Of a stretch of DNA of 64,000 nt, positions 33,697 to 42,245 are shown one piece after another. The stretch is taken from NCBI GenBank assembly GCA_963781665.1, contig CAWAGA010000002.1, forward strand, positions 1 through 64,000, in the 5' to 3' direction. A program made the position numbers and the translations under genes. The stretch comes from JAJYIW01 sp963781665 (GTDB lineage Bacteria; Chloroflexota; Anaerolineae; Anaerolineales; Anaerolineaceae). Numbering within the stretch: position 1 is the stretch's first letter; each line of letters opens with the position of its first letter. The notes under the pieces were generated by a model that had not been told where the DNA came from, did not search any database, and worked only from the letters and a program-made list of their open reading frames with translations.

Positions 33697-34971
33697 TTAG
33701 GGAGTAGGGGTGGCATTCTGGCTCGCCCCGGAGTTGACCGTGGGCGTGCTCGTCCCGGTCAGGTTTTCCTGGCAGGTTGAGATCATCACCTGGGCATTAT
33801 AAACGGCATCTTCATTATCCTTGACACCGTCCATCATAGCCTGGGCGATCTGGACCGCCTCATTGCACTGGTTAGTTTTCGCCAATGCCAGGCCATAACG
33901 GGAATAATACTCGAGCACCCGGTAGTTGTTACTCAATGGAATGCCCTGCACCACAGACCCATCCGGGGCTTCTCCACCGCGCACAGCCAGTCTCAATGGT
34001 GGGATAGCTTTATCGTATTGTTCATCCCAGTAATACATGGAGCCAAGGTTACCTTCGATATAAGGATCGGACGGGCCGTCCTTGACCGCCAACTCTGCAT
34101 ATTGGACCGCCAGAGGTTTATTACCGGTTTGGTAATAGGTATGTGAAATATAGTAGTTCGGCCAGGGGTTGGTAGGATCAAGGGCATAGGCTTTGGTCAA
34201 TTCGGTCACCGCATCCGAATAGTCCAGGTTCGTTAAATAAGCCTCCCCTAACAGCTCGTGCAGATCAGCGATATTCGGATTGAGCTTGATCGCCGTTTCG
34301 AATTCGGTGATGGCCTCCGGCATATTCCCGGTGTCGTAAAGCAGGATTCCACGCGCCCGATGGGTTTCCATGATGTTGGGGTTCAAGGAGAGCGCTTTGG
34401 TTGATTTGCTCTGCGCTTTGTCGAACGTACCGATCGCCGCAGTATCCGTCTCAAGCTGCAAAGCCAGAATTTCGGTGTAATACGCGTGAGTATATGCGTT
34501 GTTGGGGTTTATCTCGAGCGCCTGTTGGATCGACCCTTCTGCCTCAAGGTAGTTGCCCTGCAAACCAAGCGCCCACCCCCGGATAGCGTAAGCCATATCG
34601 CTGTTCTTGTTCAACAGCAGAGCGTTCTCGGCATTCGTTTGAGCGTCCTTATAGTCGCCGGTAAAACATTGGATCTGCGCCAGGGCGATGTAATTATCCT
34701 GGTTTTCCGGGTCGGCCTGGATGGCTTGCTGGTAAGTCGATATAGCCTGGTTGATCTTGCCAGACGCATACAAAGTGGCGGCGTCCGATGCATAACTTTT
34801 CGGATCGCGAGTCGGAGTAGCTGTCGGGATAAACAATGGCGGCGTCGTAGGAAGGATCACAAGGTCTACGTAGGTAAATATGCCCACCATGGCAACAAGA
34901 AACGTCACCAGCCACAAATTAACATGCCGGCGGCGGCGTTTCATCGTCCATTTGCTTCCCTTCAGATACAT
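33697..34971 (-). CDS. Membrane-anchored TPR protein (first of pair)
   Basis: A 424-aa paralogue of the next gene with the same plan: Arg-rich N-terminus (MKRRRRHVN), a membrane segment (LWLVTFLVAMVGIFTYVDLVI), a TPTRDPKSYA spacer, then about eight TPR units (INQAISTYQQAIQADPENQDNYIALAQ and similar) and a Ser/Thr-rich tail. ATG 34971 is used because the promoter's -10 box ends 8 nt before it, implying an almost leaderless mRNA; an internal ATG at 34944 is possible. Role unknown, probably an extracytoplasmic scaffold. Confidence 0.82.
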   Translation of the reverse strand: MYLKGSKWTMKRRRRHVNLWLVTFLVAMVGIFTYVDLVILPTTPPLFIPTATPTRDPKSYASDAATLYASGKINQAISTYQQAIQADPENQDNYIALAQIQCFTGDYKDAQTNAENALLLNKNSDMAYAIRGWALGLQGNYLEAEGSIQQALEINPNNAYTHAYYTEILALQLETDTAAIGTFDKAQSKSTKALSLNPNIMETHRARGILLYDTGNMPEAITEFETAIKLNPNIADLHELLGEAYLTNLDYSDAVTELTKAYALDPTNPWPNYYISHTYYQTGNKPLAVQYAELAVKDGPSDPYIEGNLGSMYYWDEQYDKAIPPLRLAVRGGEAPDGSVVQGIPLSNNYRVLEYYSRYGLALAKTNQCNEAVQIAQAMMDGVKDNEDAVYNAQVMISTCQENLTGTSTPTVNSGASQNATPTP

Positions 34972-34979
34972 ACCTTCAT

Positions 34980-35007
34980 ATTATCATCGCTCGACGAAAG
35001 GAGTCAA
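34980..35007 (-). promoter_or_regulatory. Promoter of the TPR gene pair, near-leaderless mRNA
   Basis: The minus strand reads TTGACT, 16 nt, GATAAT; the -10 box ends 8 nt before ATG 34971. It is back to back with the promoter at 35015-35044. Confidence 0.65.
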
Positions 35008-35014
35008 TCCTTTG

Positions 35015-35044
35015 CTGACGACGAGGCAAAATGTACGCTATAAT
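35015..35044 (+). promoter_or_regulatory. Promoter of the PGAM-trmD unit
   Basis: CTGACG, 18 nt, TATAAT. Predicted start near 35051, which would carry the 41-codon ORF at 35078 ahead of the phosphatase gene. Confidence 0.6.
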
Positions 35045-35077
35045 CGTGAAGGATATCCCTAGAAGAGTTGCCCCATC

Positions 35078-35203
35078 ATGTCGAATCCCTGCCCAATCAT
35101 TAATCCGGAAGGCACCCGTCCTAACCACAAAACCGGGATTGCATTCGGGTTTAACGAGTATCCTTACACCGCCGGGTGGATCGAACAGGGCAACAGATTG
35201 TAA
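35078..35203 (+). CDS. Possible small protein, 41 aa
   Basis: ATG 35078 to TAA 35201-35203 encodes 41 residues with protein-like composition, including IAFGFNEYPYTAGWIEQGN near the C-terminus. It lies between a good promoter and the PGAM gene, ending 12 nt before that gene's TTG. The SD (AGAAGAG) is weak. It might be a real micro-protein or a leader peptide. No family is recognised. This reading fits the position better than the longer overlapping frame from 35031, which runs into the PGAM gene. Confidence 0.45.
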   Translation: MSNPCPIINPEGTRPNHKTGIAFGFNEYPYTAGWIEQGNRL

Positions 35204-35215
35204 CTGGAGAGATAA

Positions 35216-35827
35216 TTGGACATTATCCTCGTCCGCCATGGACAGACACAATGGAATCAGGTCGAGCGCTTTAGGGGACAGGTTGACGTGGCGCTGAATG
35301 AAACCGGCCTGGCCCAGGCTGAAGCTACTGCTCGCCGGATTGCCTCGCAGTGGAAACCTCAGGCTGTTTTTTCGAGTCCCCTCTCGCGGGCAATGGTCAC
35401 CGCCCAAACAATAGCCGCTCCATTTAGCTTGACGGCTCACGCGCTTCCAGGTTTAATGGATGTAAATTTCGGCGCATGGCAAGGTCTTTCGTTAGAACAG
35501 GCCCGGGAGAACTGGCCCGACCAAATCAATAATTACATCCACAGGACTGACCAGGTGGTCATACCCGGCGGAGGTTCGCTCGCCGAGACCCAGGCGACCG
35601 CCTTGATAGCTATCGAAAAGATTGTGGATGATTTTCCCGGTGGGACGGTGGTACTGGTCAGCCATACTGTTGTTAACCGCCTGGTACTCTTAGGCGTCCT
35701 GGGACTGGGACTGGACCATTTTTGGGCAATCCAACAGGATAACTGTGCCATTAGCGCAATAAGAGCCGAAAAAGGCCATTTTGTTCTGGTAAGCATGAAC
35801 GATACCTGCCACCTCCATTCTCTTTGA
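35216..35827 (+). CDS. Histidine phosphatase family protein (phosphoglycerate mutase-like)
   Basis: A 203-aa cytosolic enzyme of the histidine phosphatase superfamily: IILVRHGQTQWN with the phospho-accepting His in RHG, SSPLSRAMVTAQ, a Glu-containing core and VLVSHTVVNRLV with the second catalytic His. Members include cofactor-dependent phosphoglycerate mutase, GpmB and CobC phosphatases; length and lack of the long PGM insert favour a broad-range phosphatase. TTG start at 35216, 5 nt after GGAGA. trmD starts 1 nt after its stop, so the genes are coupled. Confidence 0.9.
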   Translation: MDIILVRHGQTQWNQVERFRGQVDVALNETGLAQAEATARRIASQWKPQAVFSSPLSRAMVTAQTIAAPFSLTAHALPGLMDVNFGAWQGLSLEQARENWPDQINNYIHRTDQVVIPGGGSLAETQATALIAIEKIVDDFPGGTVVLVSHTVVNRLVLLGVLGLGLDHFWAIQQDNCAISAIRAEKGHFVLVSMNDTCHLHSL

Positions 35828-35828
35828 C

Positions 35829-36561
35829 ATGATTCGCTTCGACGTTTTTAGTTTGTTCCCGCAATTACTCCAGCCTTACCTGGATACCTCGATATTGCAG
35901 CGGGCGATTGCCCGCAGCCTGATAGACGTCCAACTGCACGATATCCGCACCTGGACCAACGATCGCCACCATGTGACCGACGATGCTCCTTTTGGCGGCG
36001 GCGGCGGGATGGTGATGAAGCCAGAACCGGTTTTTGCCGCGGTCGAATCTGTGCTGGGCGCGCCTCCACAATGCCCGCTTATTTTGATGACTCCTCAAGG
36101 ACGCCAGTTTACCCAGTCGGTCGCAGACGAGCTGGCTGCTTATCCGCGGTTAGGGATCCTTTGCGGGCGATACGAAGGTGTAGACGAGCGCATCCGCACC
36201 CACCTGGTCAGCGATGAAATCTCGATCGGCGATTTTGTTTTGACCGGCGGCGAGTTACCAGCGCTGATGGTGATCGATGCAGTATCCCGCCTGATCCCAG
36301 GTGTGTTAGGTGACCCGGATGGCGCCCGTGATGACTTCTCACGCATCCGGCCTGCTTGAATATCCCCATTACACCCGCCCCCCTGAATTTCGAGGGTTGA
36401 AGGTGCCGGATGTTTTGCTTTCGGGAAACCATGCCGAAATTACCCGTTGGCGACGGCAGCAGTCCCTGCTAAGAACCAGGCAGCGCCGTCCTGACCTTCT
36501 GGAGCGGGCAGAACTTTCTGAAGCGGATAAGGCGTTTTTGAAGAAGGCCAGTGAAAATTAA
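35829..36561 (+). CDS. trmD: tRNA (guanine-N1)-methyltransferase TrmD (frameshifted)
   Basis: TrmD makes m1G37 in tRNAs and is normally essential. Frame 1 has MIRFDVFSLFPQL, DDAPFGGGGGMVMKPEPVF, ILMTPQGR, GILCGRYEGVDERI and EISIGDFVLTGGELPALMVIDAVSRLIPGVLG, all knot motifs. The expected continuation (LLEYPHYTRPPEFRGLKVPDVLLSGNHAEI...WRR) is in another frame, to 36561. An extra T near 36336 (GACTTCTC for GACTCTC) explains the shift. The joined length of about 243 aa is normal. Because trmD is essential, a sequencing error is the best explanation. Confidence 0.93.
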
Positions 36562-36668
36562 GCTAATTTGCCGAGACGATTGCCGGGTTGAAAGCACATC
36601 TCAATGAATTAGAACTCCCTCCTTCTAACAAGGCCGTCGATCGAGCTTTCAACCCAACCTTAGCCTGA
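36551..36668 (+). CDS. Possible small protein remnant overlapping the trmD end
   Basis: From GTG 36551 (overlapping the trmD stop), and allowing one extra T near 36565, the frame reads about 38 residues of plausible helical sequence (AGLKAHLNELELPPSNKAVD within it) to TGA 36666-36668. Without the correction it breaks after a few codons. An 11-nt inverted repeat GGGTTGAAAGC/GCTTTCAACCC spans the same stretch, so it may instead be a structured RNA. Weak call. Confidence 0.2.
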
Positions 36669-36704
36669 ATGCCCAGGCGCCTGATATCTTTCCCGGGAGG
36701 GTCT

Positions 36705-38105
36705 ATGAAATTCAACTACGGCAAAACGTTCCTGTTAGGGTTTGGCTTCTTTGGGGTGAGCGTGATCTGGGGGGTCTATAATGCCTTTGTACCGCTCTTC
36801 CTTGCAGATAAATTTAACCTATCCCCCATCTTCATTGGCTTTTTCATGACCTTGGACAACATGGCGGCCCTATTTATCCAACCCCCGATTGGGGCCTGGT
36901 CTGACCGACTGCGCACCCCCATTGGACGGCGGATGCCTTTTATCCTCATAGGCGCTCCGATCGGAGCGATCGCTTTTGGCCTCATCCCGATAGCCGCGAT
37001 CCTGCCGTTGTTTGTAGCTTGCACCAGCAGTTTACTGCTCAGCATGGCTTTCTGGCGCACGCCTGTTATCGCCCTGATGCCCGATATTACGCCTTCCCCT
37101 TTCAGATCGCAGGCTAACGGCATCATCAACCTGATGGGTGGCGTTGGAGCCATCATCTCCTTCCTGGGCGGCGCAGCACTGTATAAAATCGACCCAAAGT
37201 TTCCTTTCTGGCTTGGCTCGGCACTGGTGATCGTGGCCGCGCTGCTGGTTTTCATCTTTATCCGTGAACCCAAGGCATATGAAGCAACTGAAGCGCAGCC
37301 TTCCATGTGGCTCAGCTTGAAGATGATCATTTCCGAAAAAGAAAAAAGCGCCCTCCGTATTTTGCTGGCCATCTTCTTCTGGTTTGTCGCTTACTCAGCC
37401 ATCGAAGCCTTTTTCACCCTCTATGCGGTCAACCATTTGAGTTTTTCGGAGTCTGATGGCGCGCGCCTGCTTGGACAGCTCTCCTTCATTTTTGTTCTCA
37501 TGGCCTTGCCCGCTGGTTTCCTGGGAAGCCGGTTTGGCCGGAGGCGAACGATTGTTACCGGCATCATTATCATGACCATGGCGATGTTGGCCATGTTTAT
37601 TCTGCAAGCCACTACCCTGACTATCCCGCTGACGAAGCTCCCGGCGCTCGGTGAGGTGCCGGTGGTTGGGGTGATTTTGATGGTAGCCGGCCTGGCCTGG
37701 GCTTTGATCAACATCAACTCGCTGCCGATGGTCGTCGATATGACTGATGCGGCTCGTATCGGTACCTACACCGGCCTGTATTATCTATTTTCTACTTTGT
37801 CGGCCATTGTTGGCCCAAACGTGAACGGTTGGATCATCGAGCTGACCGGAAGAAACTATAACGCTATCATGGTGGTCGCGCCGGTCTTCATGCTGGTTGC
37901 CCTGGGTCTTAATGTTGGGCGTAAGGCGAGGCGAAGCCAAATTGGGTCAGATGGCGGAACCGGTCGTCCAGCCGGCGAGCGTTATGGCTGCGAAGGCGAA
38001 AATCAGCTCATGACCCTTGTTGGAAATTGTTATTTGTTTGGCTTGCATCCAGCAGTAATCTACAGTATAATTTTGTCAAGCAGGATTAATCTATCATTAA
38101 AATGA
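36705..38105 (+). CDS. Major facilitator superfamily transporter (SLC45/GPH-like), C-terminal frameshift likely
   Basis: A 12-TM MFS permease. The MFS loop 2-3 motif appears as GAWSDRLRTPIGRRMPFI, as in sugar-type (GPH/SLC45) carriers, and a second copy GFLGSRFGRRRTIV follows the long central loop. ATG 36705 has SD GGGAGG 4 nt upstream; the earlier ATG 36669 has none. The last 60 residues of the open frame look unnatural and run through the next gene's promoter. Removing one G from GGG at 37917-37919 gives a normal cytoplasmic end at TGA 38011-38013. The substrate is unknown; a sugar is plausible. Confidence 0.85.
   Translation: MKFNYGKTFLLGFGFFGVSVIWGVYNAFVPLFLADKFNLSPIFIGFFMTLDNMAALFIQPPIGAWSDRLRTPIGRRMPFILIGAPIGAIAFGLIPIAAILPLFVACTSSLLLSMAFWRTPVIALMPDITPSPFRSQANGIINLMGGVGAIISFLGGAALYKIDPKFPFWLGSALVIVAALLVFIFIREPKAYEATEAQPSMWLSLKMIISEKEKSALRILLAIFFWFVAYSAIEAFFTLYAVNHLSFSESDGARLLGQLSFIFVLMALPAGFLGSRFGRRRTIVTGIIIMTMAMLAMFILQATTLTIPLTKLPALGEVPVVGVILMVAGLAWALININSLPMVVDMTDAARIGTYTGLYYLFSTLSAIVGPNVNGWIIELTGRNYNAIMVVAPVFMLVALGLNVGRKARRSQIGSDGGTGRPAGERYGCEGENQLMTLVGNCYLFGLHPAVIYSIILSSRINLSLK
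38043..38071 (+). promoter_or_regulatory. Promoter of the BMP-type ABC operon
   Basis: TTGCAT, 17 nt, TATAAT. Predicted start near 38078 with a leader of about 88 nt to ATG 38166. Confidence 0.75.
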
Positions 38106-38165
38106 AGATATGCTCCTGTCATTTTCGTTCAAAATCTTTCAATTCAATATTCAGGAGGAGAATAC

Positions 38166-39218
38166 ATGACCAAGAAATTTTCTGTTCTGTTGGTGGTGGT
38201 TCTATTAGCATCGGCGTTTTTGGCAGCTTGTGCGCCAGCAGCACCAACTACATCGTTGAAAGTTGGCCTGGTCACCGACACAGGCGGCGTGAACGATAAA
38301 TCGTTCAACCAATCAGCTTGGGCCGGCGTTCAGAAAGCGATGACCGACCTGGGGGTTCAGGGAAAATTCATCGAATCGAAGCAGACTACCGATTACGAAA
38401 AGAACATCGACCAATTCGCCAACGATGGCTATGACGTAATCATCACGGTCGGCTTCTTGATGGGCGATGCTACTGCTGCTAAAGCAAAGCAGTATCCCAA
38501 CATCAAATTCGCCATCATCGACAACTCATATTTCCCGACCGCCGGATCGGCTGCCTGCCCTGACACGGTCACCGACTGCTACAAAGATGGCGGCCTGACC
38601 AATGTCAACAGCCTGATGTTCCAGGAAGACCAGGTCGGTTTCCTGGCTGGCGTTCTAGCTGCTGGCATGTCCACAACCGGAACCATTTGCTCAGTCGCCG
38701 GGATGCAGATCCCGCCGGTTGAGCGCTACGTCATTGGCTACCAGAACGGCGCCAAATGGTATAAACCCAGCACCACCGCCCTCAACGTCTACATCCCCTC
38801 CTTCACCGATCCTGCCACCGGTAAGGAAACCGGCGTCAGCATGATCGCCCAGGGCTGCGATGTGGTCTTCGGTGTTGGCGGAAATACCGGCAACGGCGGC
38901 CTCCTGGCTGCCAAGGAAGCTAACTTAATGGCGATCGGTGTCGACGTTGATCAGTACAACACCTATCCCGAAGTCCAGAGCGCGTTGATTTCCAGCGCTA
39001 TGAAGAACGTGGATGTGGCCGTGTTCGAATACTTACAATCAATCGCCAATAAGACCGATGTTGCCGGTGTCGTCACCGCCAATATTAGCAACGGCGGTGT
39101 TGGCCTCGCCCCCTTCCACGATTGGGACAGCAAGATCCCGGCCGATGTAAAGGCAAAGATTCAAGAAGCAACCGATGGTTTGAAGAACGGGACGATCCAA
39201 ACCGGATATACCCAATAA
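38166..39218 (+). CDS. BMP family (PnrA-like) nucleoside-binding lipoprotein
   Basis: A 350-aa ABC substrate-binding protein. Signal peptide with lipobox LAAC (Cys about residue 22), then the BMP/Med domain: VGLVTDTGGVNDKSFNQSAWAG, IITVGFLMGDATAAKAKQYP, QVGFLAGVLAAGMS and a DVDQYNTYPE motif. PnrA homologues bind purine nucleosides. SD AGGAGGAG sits 6 nt before ATG. It is followed by a hairpin at 39242-39275 and then the ATPase and two permeases, the usual gene order. The binding protein is probably made in excess of the membrane parts. Confidence 0.94.
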   Translation: MTKKFSVLLVVVLLASAFLAACAPAAPTTSLKVGLVTDTGGVNDKSFNQSAWAGVQKAMTDLGVQGKFIESKQTTDYEKNIDQFANDGYDVIITVGFLMGDATAAKAKQYPNIKFAIIDNSYFPTAGSAACPDTVTDCYKDGGLTNVNSLMFQEDQVGFLAGVLAAGMSTTGTICSVAGMQIPPVERYVIGYQNGAKWYKPSTTALNVYIPSFTDPATGKETGVSMIAQGCDVVFGVGGNTGNGGLLAAKEANLMAIGVDVDQYNTYPEVQSALISSAMKNVDVAVFEYLQSIANKTDVAGVVTANISNGGVGLAPFHDWDSKIPADVKAKIQEATDGLKNGTIQTGYTQ

Positions 39219-39241
39219 TCAACAATGATACAATAAATCAT

Positions 39242-39275
39242 AAAGGGTGTGGCCGCGTCCAGCCACACCCTTTAT
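39242..39275 (+). terminator. Partial terminator after the binding-protein gene
   Basis: A 12-bp stem AAAGGGTGTGGC/GCCACACCCTTT with an 8-nt loop and a short TTTATT tail. It lies between the binding-protein and ATPase genes of one operon, and is best read as an attenuator or mRNA-stabilising element. Confidence 0.8.
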
Positions 39276-39334
39276 TCTAATATTGCGTTCTGCATTGCCG
39301 ATATAAAAATAGCAATGATCAACTGGAGCCAGTC

Positions 39335-40882
39335 ATGACACCAGCGTTAGAAGCGATTAGCATCACCAAACAATTCCCCGGCGTTCTGGCAAACGATCAC
39401 GTTAGTTTTAATCTCGAGAAAGGTGAAATCCACGCCCTGCTTGGTGAAAATGGGGCTGGAAAGACGACCTTGATGAACATTCTCTACGGGCTTTACCAGC
39501 CCGATGAGGGCGAGGTCATCATTGGCGGAAAGCCTTCGGCTATCAAGTCTCCTCACGATGCCATCGCCAACGGGGTTGGCATGGTCCACCAACATTTCAT
39601 GTTGGTACAACCCCTGACTGTGACTGAAAATATTATGTTGGGCCAGGAATCCAAGGTTGCGGCCACAAAGCTACTCGGACCACTTGCTCTACTCGACCGG
39701 CGTTCAGTGACCAAGCAGGTGAAGGAATTAAGCCGGGAATATTCCTTGATGGTCGAACCGAATGCCTTGATTTCAGATATCACCGTCGGCGCACAACAGC
39801 GAGTGGAAATCATCAAAGCATTGTACCGCCATGCCGATATCCTCATCCTCGACGAACCCACTTCGGTACTGACTCCTCAGGAAGCGGACGAGCTTTTTAT
39901 GATCATGCGCTCGCTGGTCAAACAAGGCAAATCAATCATATTCATCACCCACAAGCTGCGCGAAGTCCTGGCGGTAGCCGACCGGATCAGCGTGATGCGG
40001 GGTGGAAAGATGATCGGAACGGTTGCGCCAGCCGAAACCACCCAGGAAATGTTAGCTGAAATGATGGTAGGCCGTAAGGTCATCCTTTCAATTTCCAAGT
40101 CAGACGCAAAACCAGGTAAGACCGTACTGCAAGTGGAGGATTTGCACGTCCTCGACGAACGCAAGCACATGGTTGTCGATGGCGTTTCTCTCCAGGTGCA
40201 GGCAGGAGAAATATTGGGGATCGCCGGCGTTCAAGGAAATGGGCAAACGGAACTGGCCGAAGCGCTGACAGGGTTGCGTCGCCCGGTGAATGGTCACATC
40301 GAAATCATGGGCCAGGACACAACTTTCACCAATCCTCGTAAAGTATATGAAACCAACACGTCGCATATCCCCGAAGACCGGCAGAAACACGGCCTGGTGC
40401 TCACCTTCCCAATCCGGGATAACCTTGTTTTGAATACCTACTACCATAAACCCTTTTCGAACGGGATCGAGCTGGATTTTTCCGCGATTCAAGAGCAGGC
40501 TGAGACTTTGGTGGAAAAGTTCGACATTCGCACTCCCTCTACTGCGACCCCAGCTGGTTCACTTTCAGGAGGAAACCAACAAAAAGTGATCATTGCCCGT
40601 GAACTTTCGCGGCCAGTGAAATTATTGATCGCCAGCCAACCGACGCGTGGTTTGGATGTTGGGTCGATCGAATTCATCCACCGCCAGATAATTAATGCAC
40701 GCGATAAGGGAGCAGCTGTGCTCTTGATCAGTGCAGAATTAGATGAAATTATGAGCCTGTCTGACCGGATTTCTGTTATGTATAAAGGCCAGATACTCGA
40801 TACCCTGGATGCAAAAGAAGCATCCCGAGAAGACCTTGGCCTGTTGATGGCCGGTGTACTCAAGGAAGGTGTCCATGTCTAG
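39335..40882 (+). CDS. Nucleoside ABC transporter ATP-binding protein (two NBDs)
   Basis: A 515-aa fused double ATPase like those of sugar and nucleoside (NupA/YufO-type) importers. NBD1 has Walker A GENGAGKTT, Q-loop VHQHFMLV and Walker B ILILDEPTSVLTP. NBD2 has the degenerate Walker A GVQGNGQTE, the signature LSGGNQQKVIIAREL and a Walker B with IASQPTRGLD, where Ser-Gln replaces the usual D/E-catalytic pair region. So NBD2 may not hydrolyse ATP. GGAG precedes ATG 39335. It overlaps the next gene by 8 nt. Confidence 0.94.
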   Translation: MTPALEAISITKQFPGVLANDHVSFNLEKGEIHALLGENGAGKTTLMNILYGLYQPDEGEVIIGGKPSAIKSPHDAIANGVGMVHQHFMLVQPLTVTENIMLGQESKVAATKLLGPLALLDRRSVTKQVKELSREYSLMVEPNALISDITVGAQQRVEIIKALYRHADILILDEPTSVLTPQEADELFMIMRSLVKQGKSIIFITHKLREVLAVADRISVMRGGKMIGTVAPAETTQEMLAEMMVGRKVILSISKSDAKPGKTVLQVEDLHVLDERKHMVVDGVSLQVQAGEILGIAGVQGNGQTELAEALTGLRRPVNGHIEIMGQDTTFTNPRKVYETNTSHIPEDRQKHGLVLTFPIRDNLVLNTYYHKPFSNGIELDFSAIQEQAETLVEKFDIRTPSTATPAGSLSGGNQQKVIIARELSRPVKLLIASQPTRGLDVGSIEFIHRQIINARDKGAAVLLISAELDEIMSLSDRISVMYKGQILDTLDAKEASREDLGLLMAGVLKEGVHV

Positions 40883-42242
40883 CACACAAGCAACCCTTCC
40901 GAACCCCAAATCACCGATCAAGGGTTTTCTGATGAAAGCCCTAAATGTTCTAAGCATGCCGCTCCTGGCGGTGGTGATTGCGTTCGTCCTTGGCGGAATC
41001 GTCATTTGGATAACCAGCGGCAGCCTGACAACAGTATTCCAGGCCTACCAGGGCATGTTTAACGGCGCTTTTTTCAAACCCAGAGCGTTATCCGAAACCC
41101 TGGTTGCCACAACTCCTTACATCTTTTTGAGCCTGGCTCTGGCAGTAGGGTTTAAAGCTGGGCTGTTCAATATCGGCGCAGATGGCCAGTATTACATCGG
41201 CGCAATTTGCGCCGCTTTTGTCGGCCAGGCTATCCCCAATGTCCCGGCCATCATCCACCTGCCGCTCGCAATCGCCGCCGCCGCCTTAGGCGGAGCTATC
41301 TGGGCCGGTATCCCCGGGTTCCTTAAGGCCCGCACCGGAGCACACGAGGTGGTCACGACGATTATGATGAACTACATCGCTTACCGGCTAACCGAGTTCA
41401 TCGTAACAGTTCTGAAAGACCCCAACAGCTCCGCAGTCCAGACTCCACCTTCTGCCCAGTCTGCCTGGATATGGTCGTTCTTTTCCATCCCGCAGCGGCT
41501 TCAAGATCCCCTCAATGCTTTAGGTACAGCTCTATTCTTCACGTTTCTGGCGTATATATTGGCGCGCTGGATCGTTGGACGGACCAGCCTGAAAGAAAAG
41601 TACAAAACCAATTCACAGAAGCGGCTGATTTATATCGGATTCCCCGTCATCATTGGCCTGCTTTCCTTTTTCCTGCTGCCATTATTTACTCGGCTCTTCT
41701 GGCCATTCACCGATCCTTACGACCGGCTGCACATTGGTCTGATCCTGGCTGTGCTAGCCAGCGTGCTGGTGTGGTGGTTGCTTTGGAAAACGACCCTCGG
41801 CTTCGAGCTGCGGACCGTGGGGGCAAATCAGGATGCCGCCCGCTATGCCGGGATCAATATTACCCGCAACGTCGTGGTTGCCATGGCGATTTCCGGGGCT
41901 TTAGCTGCGATTGCCGGGGGCGTCGACGTCCTGGGGGTATCAACCTGTCACTGCCAGCAGGTGCTTTTTACTCCAGGGCAGGGTTTTGACGCGATCGCCA
42001 TCGCCCTCCTGGCAAAAAACGATCCCTTTGGCATCCTGGCAGCATCCTTCCTGTTCGGCTCGATGCGAAACGGCGCTTCGTTGATGGAAATCAGCTCCGG
42101 GGTATCTCATTACATCGTTTCCTTGATCCAAGGATTTGCATTAATGTTAGTGGCTGCACCAGCGATCATCCGCTCGTTCCTATGGTTCCGCAAGCGCCAG
42201 GAAGCGGGCGAAGACAGCACAGCCCCAAGGTTGGGAGGTTAA
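40875..42242 (+). CDS. Nucleoside ABC transporter permease 1
   Basis: A 455-aa BPD_transp_2-type permease with about 10 membrane segments. It has the GLFNIGADGQYYIGA motif and EVVTTIMMNYIA, both typical of NupB/YufP. FKAGLFNIGA and YAGINITRNVVVAMAISGALAAIAGG frame the coupling region. ATG 40875 has SD AAGGAAGG within the ATPase gene end; the stop of the ATPase gene lies inside this gene. The YCCG-like insert (GVSTCHCQQV) is unusual for the family. Confidence 0.93.
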   Translation: MSSTQATLPNPKSPIKGFLMKALNVLSMPLLAVVIAFVLGGIVIWITSGSLTTVFQAYQGMFNGAFFKPRALSETLVATTPYIFLSLALAVGFKAGLFNIGADGQYYIGAICAAFVGQAIPNVPAIIHLPLAIAAAALGGAIWAGIPGFLKARTGAHEVVTTIMMNYIAYRLTEFIVTVLKDPNSSAVQTPPSAQSAWIWSFFSIPQRLQDPLNALGTALFFTFLAYILARWIVGRTSLKEKYKTNSQKRLIYIGFPVIIGLLSFFLLPLFTRLFWPFTDPYDRLHIGLILAVLASVLVWWLLWKTTLGFELRTVGANQDAARYAGINITRNVVVAMAISGALAAIAGGVDVLGVSTCHCQQVLFTPGQGFDAIAIALLAKNDPFGILAASFLFGSMRNGASLMEISSGVSHYIVSLIQGFALMLVAAPAIIRSFLWFRKRQEAGEDSTAPRLGG

Positions 42243-42245
42243 CCC

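Noticed and set aside
35031..35297. 88-codon ORF
   Set aside because: It overlaps the PGAM gene in another frame and has no protein-like pattern; the 41-codon ORF in a different frame is preferred.
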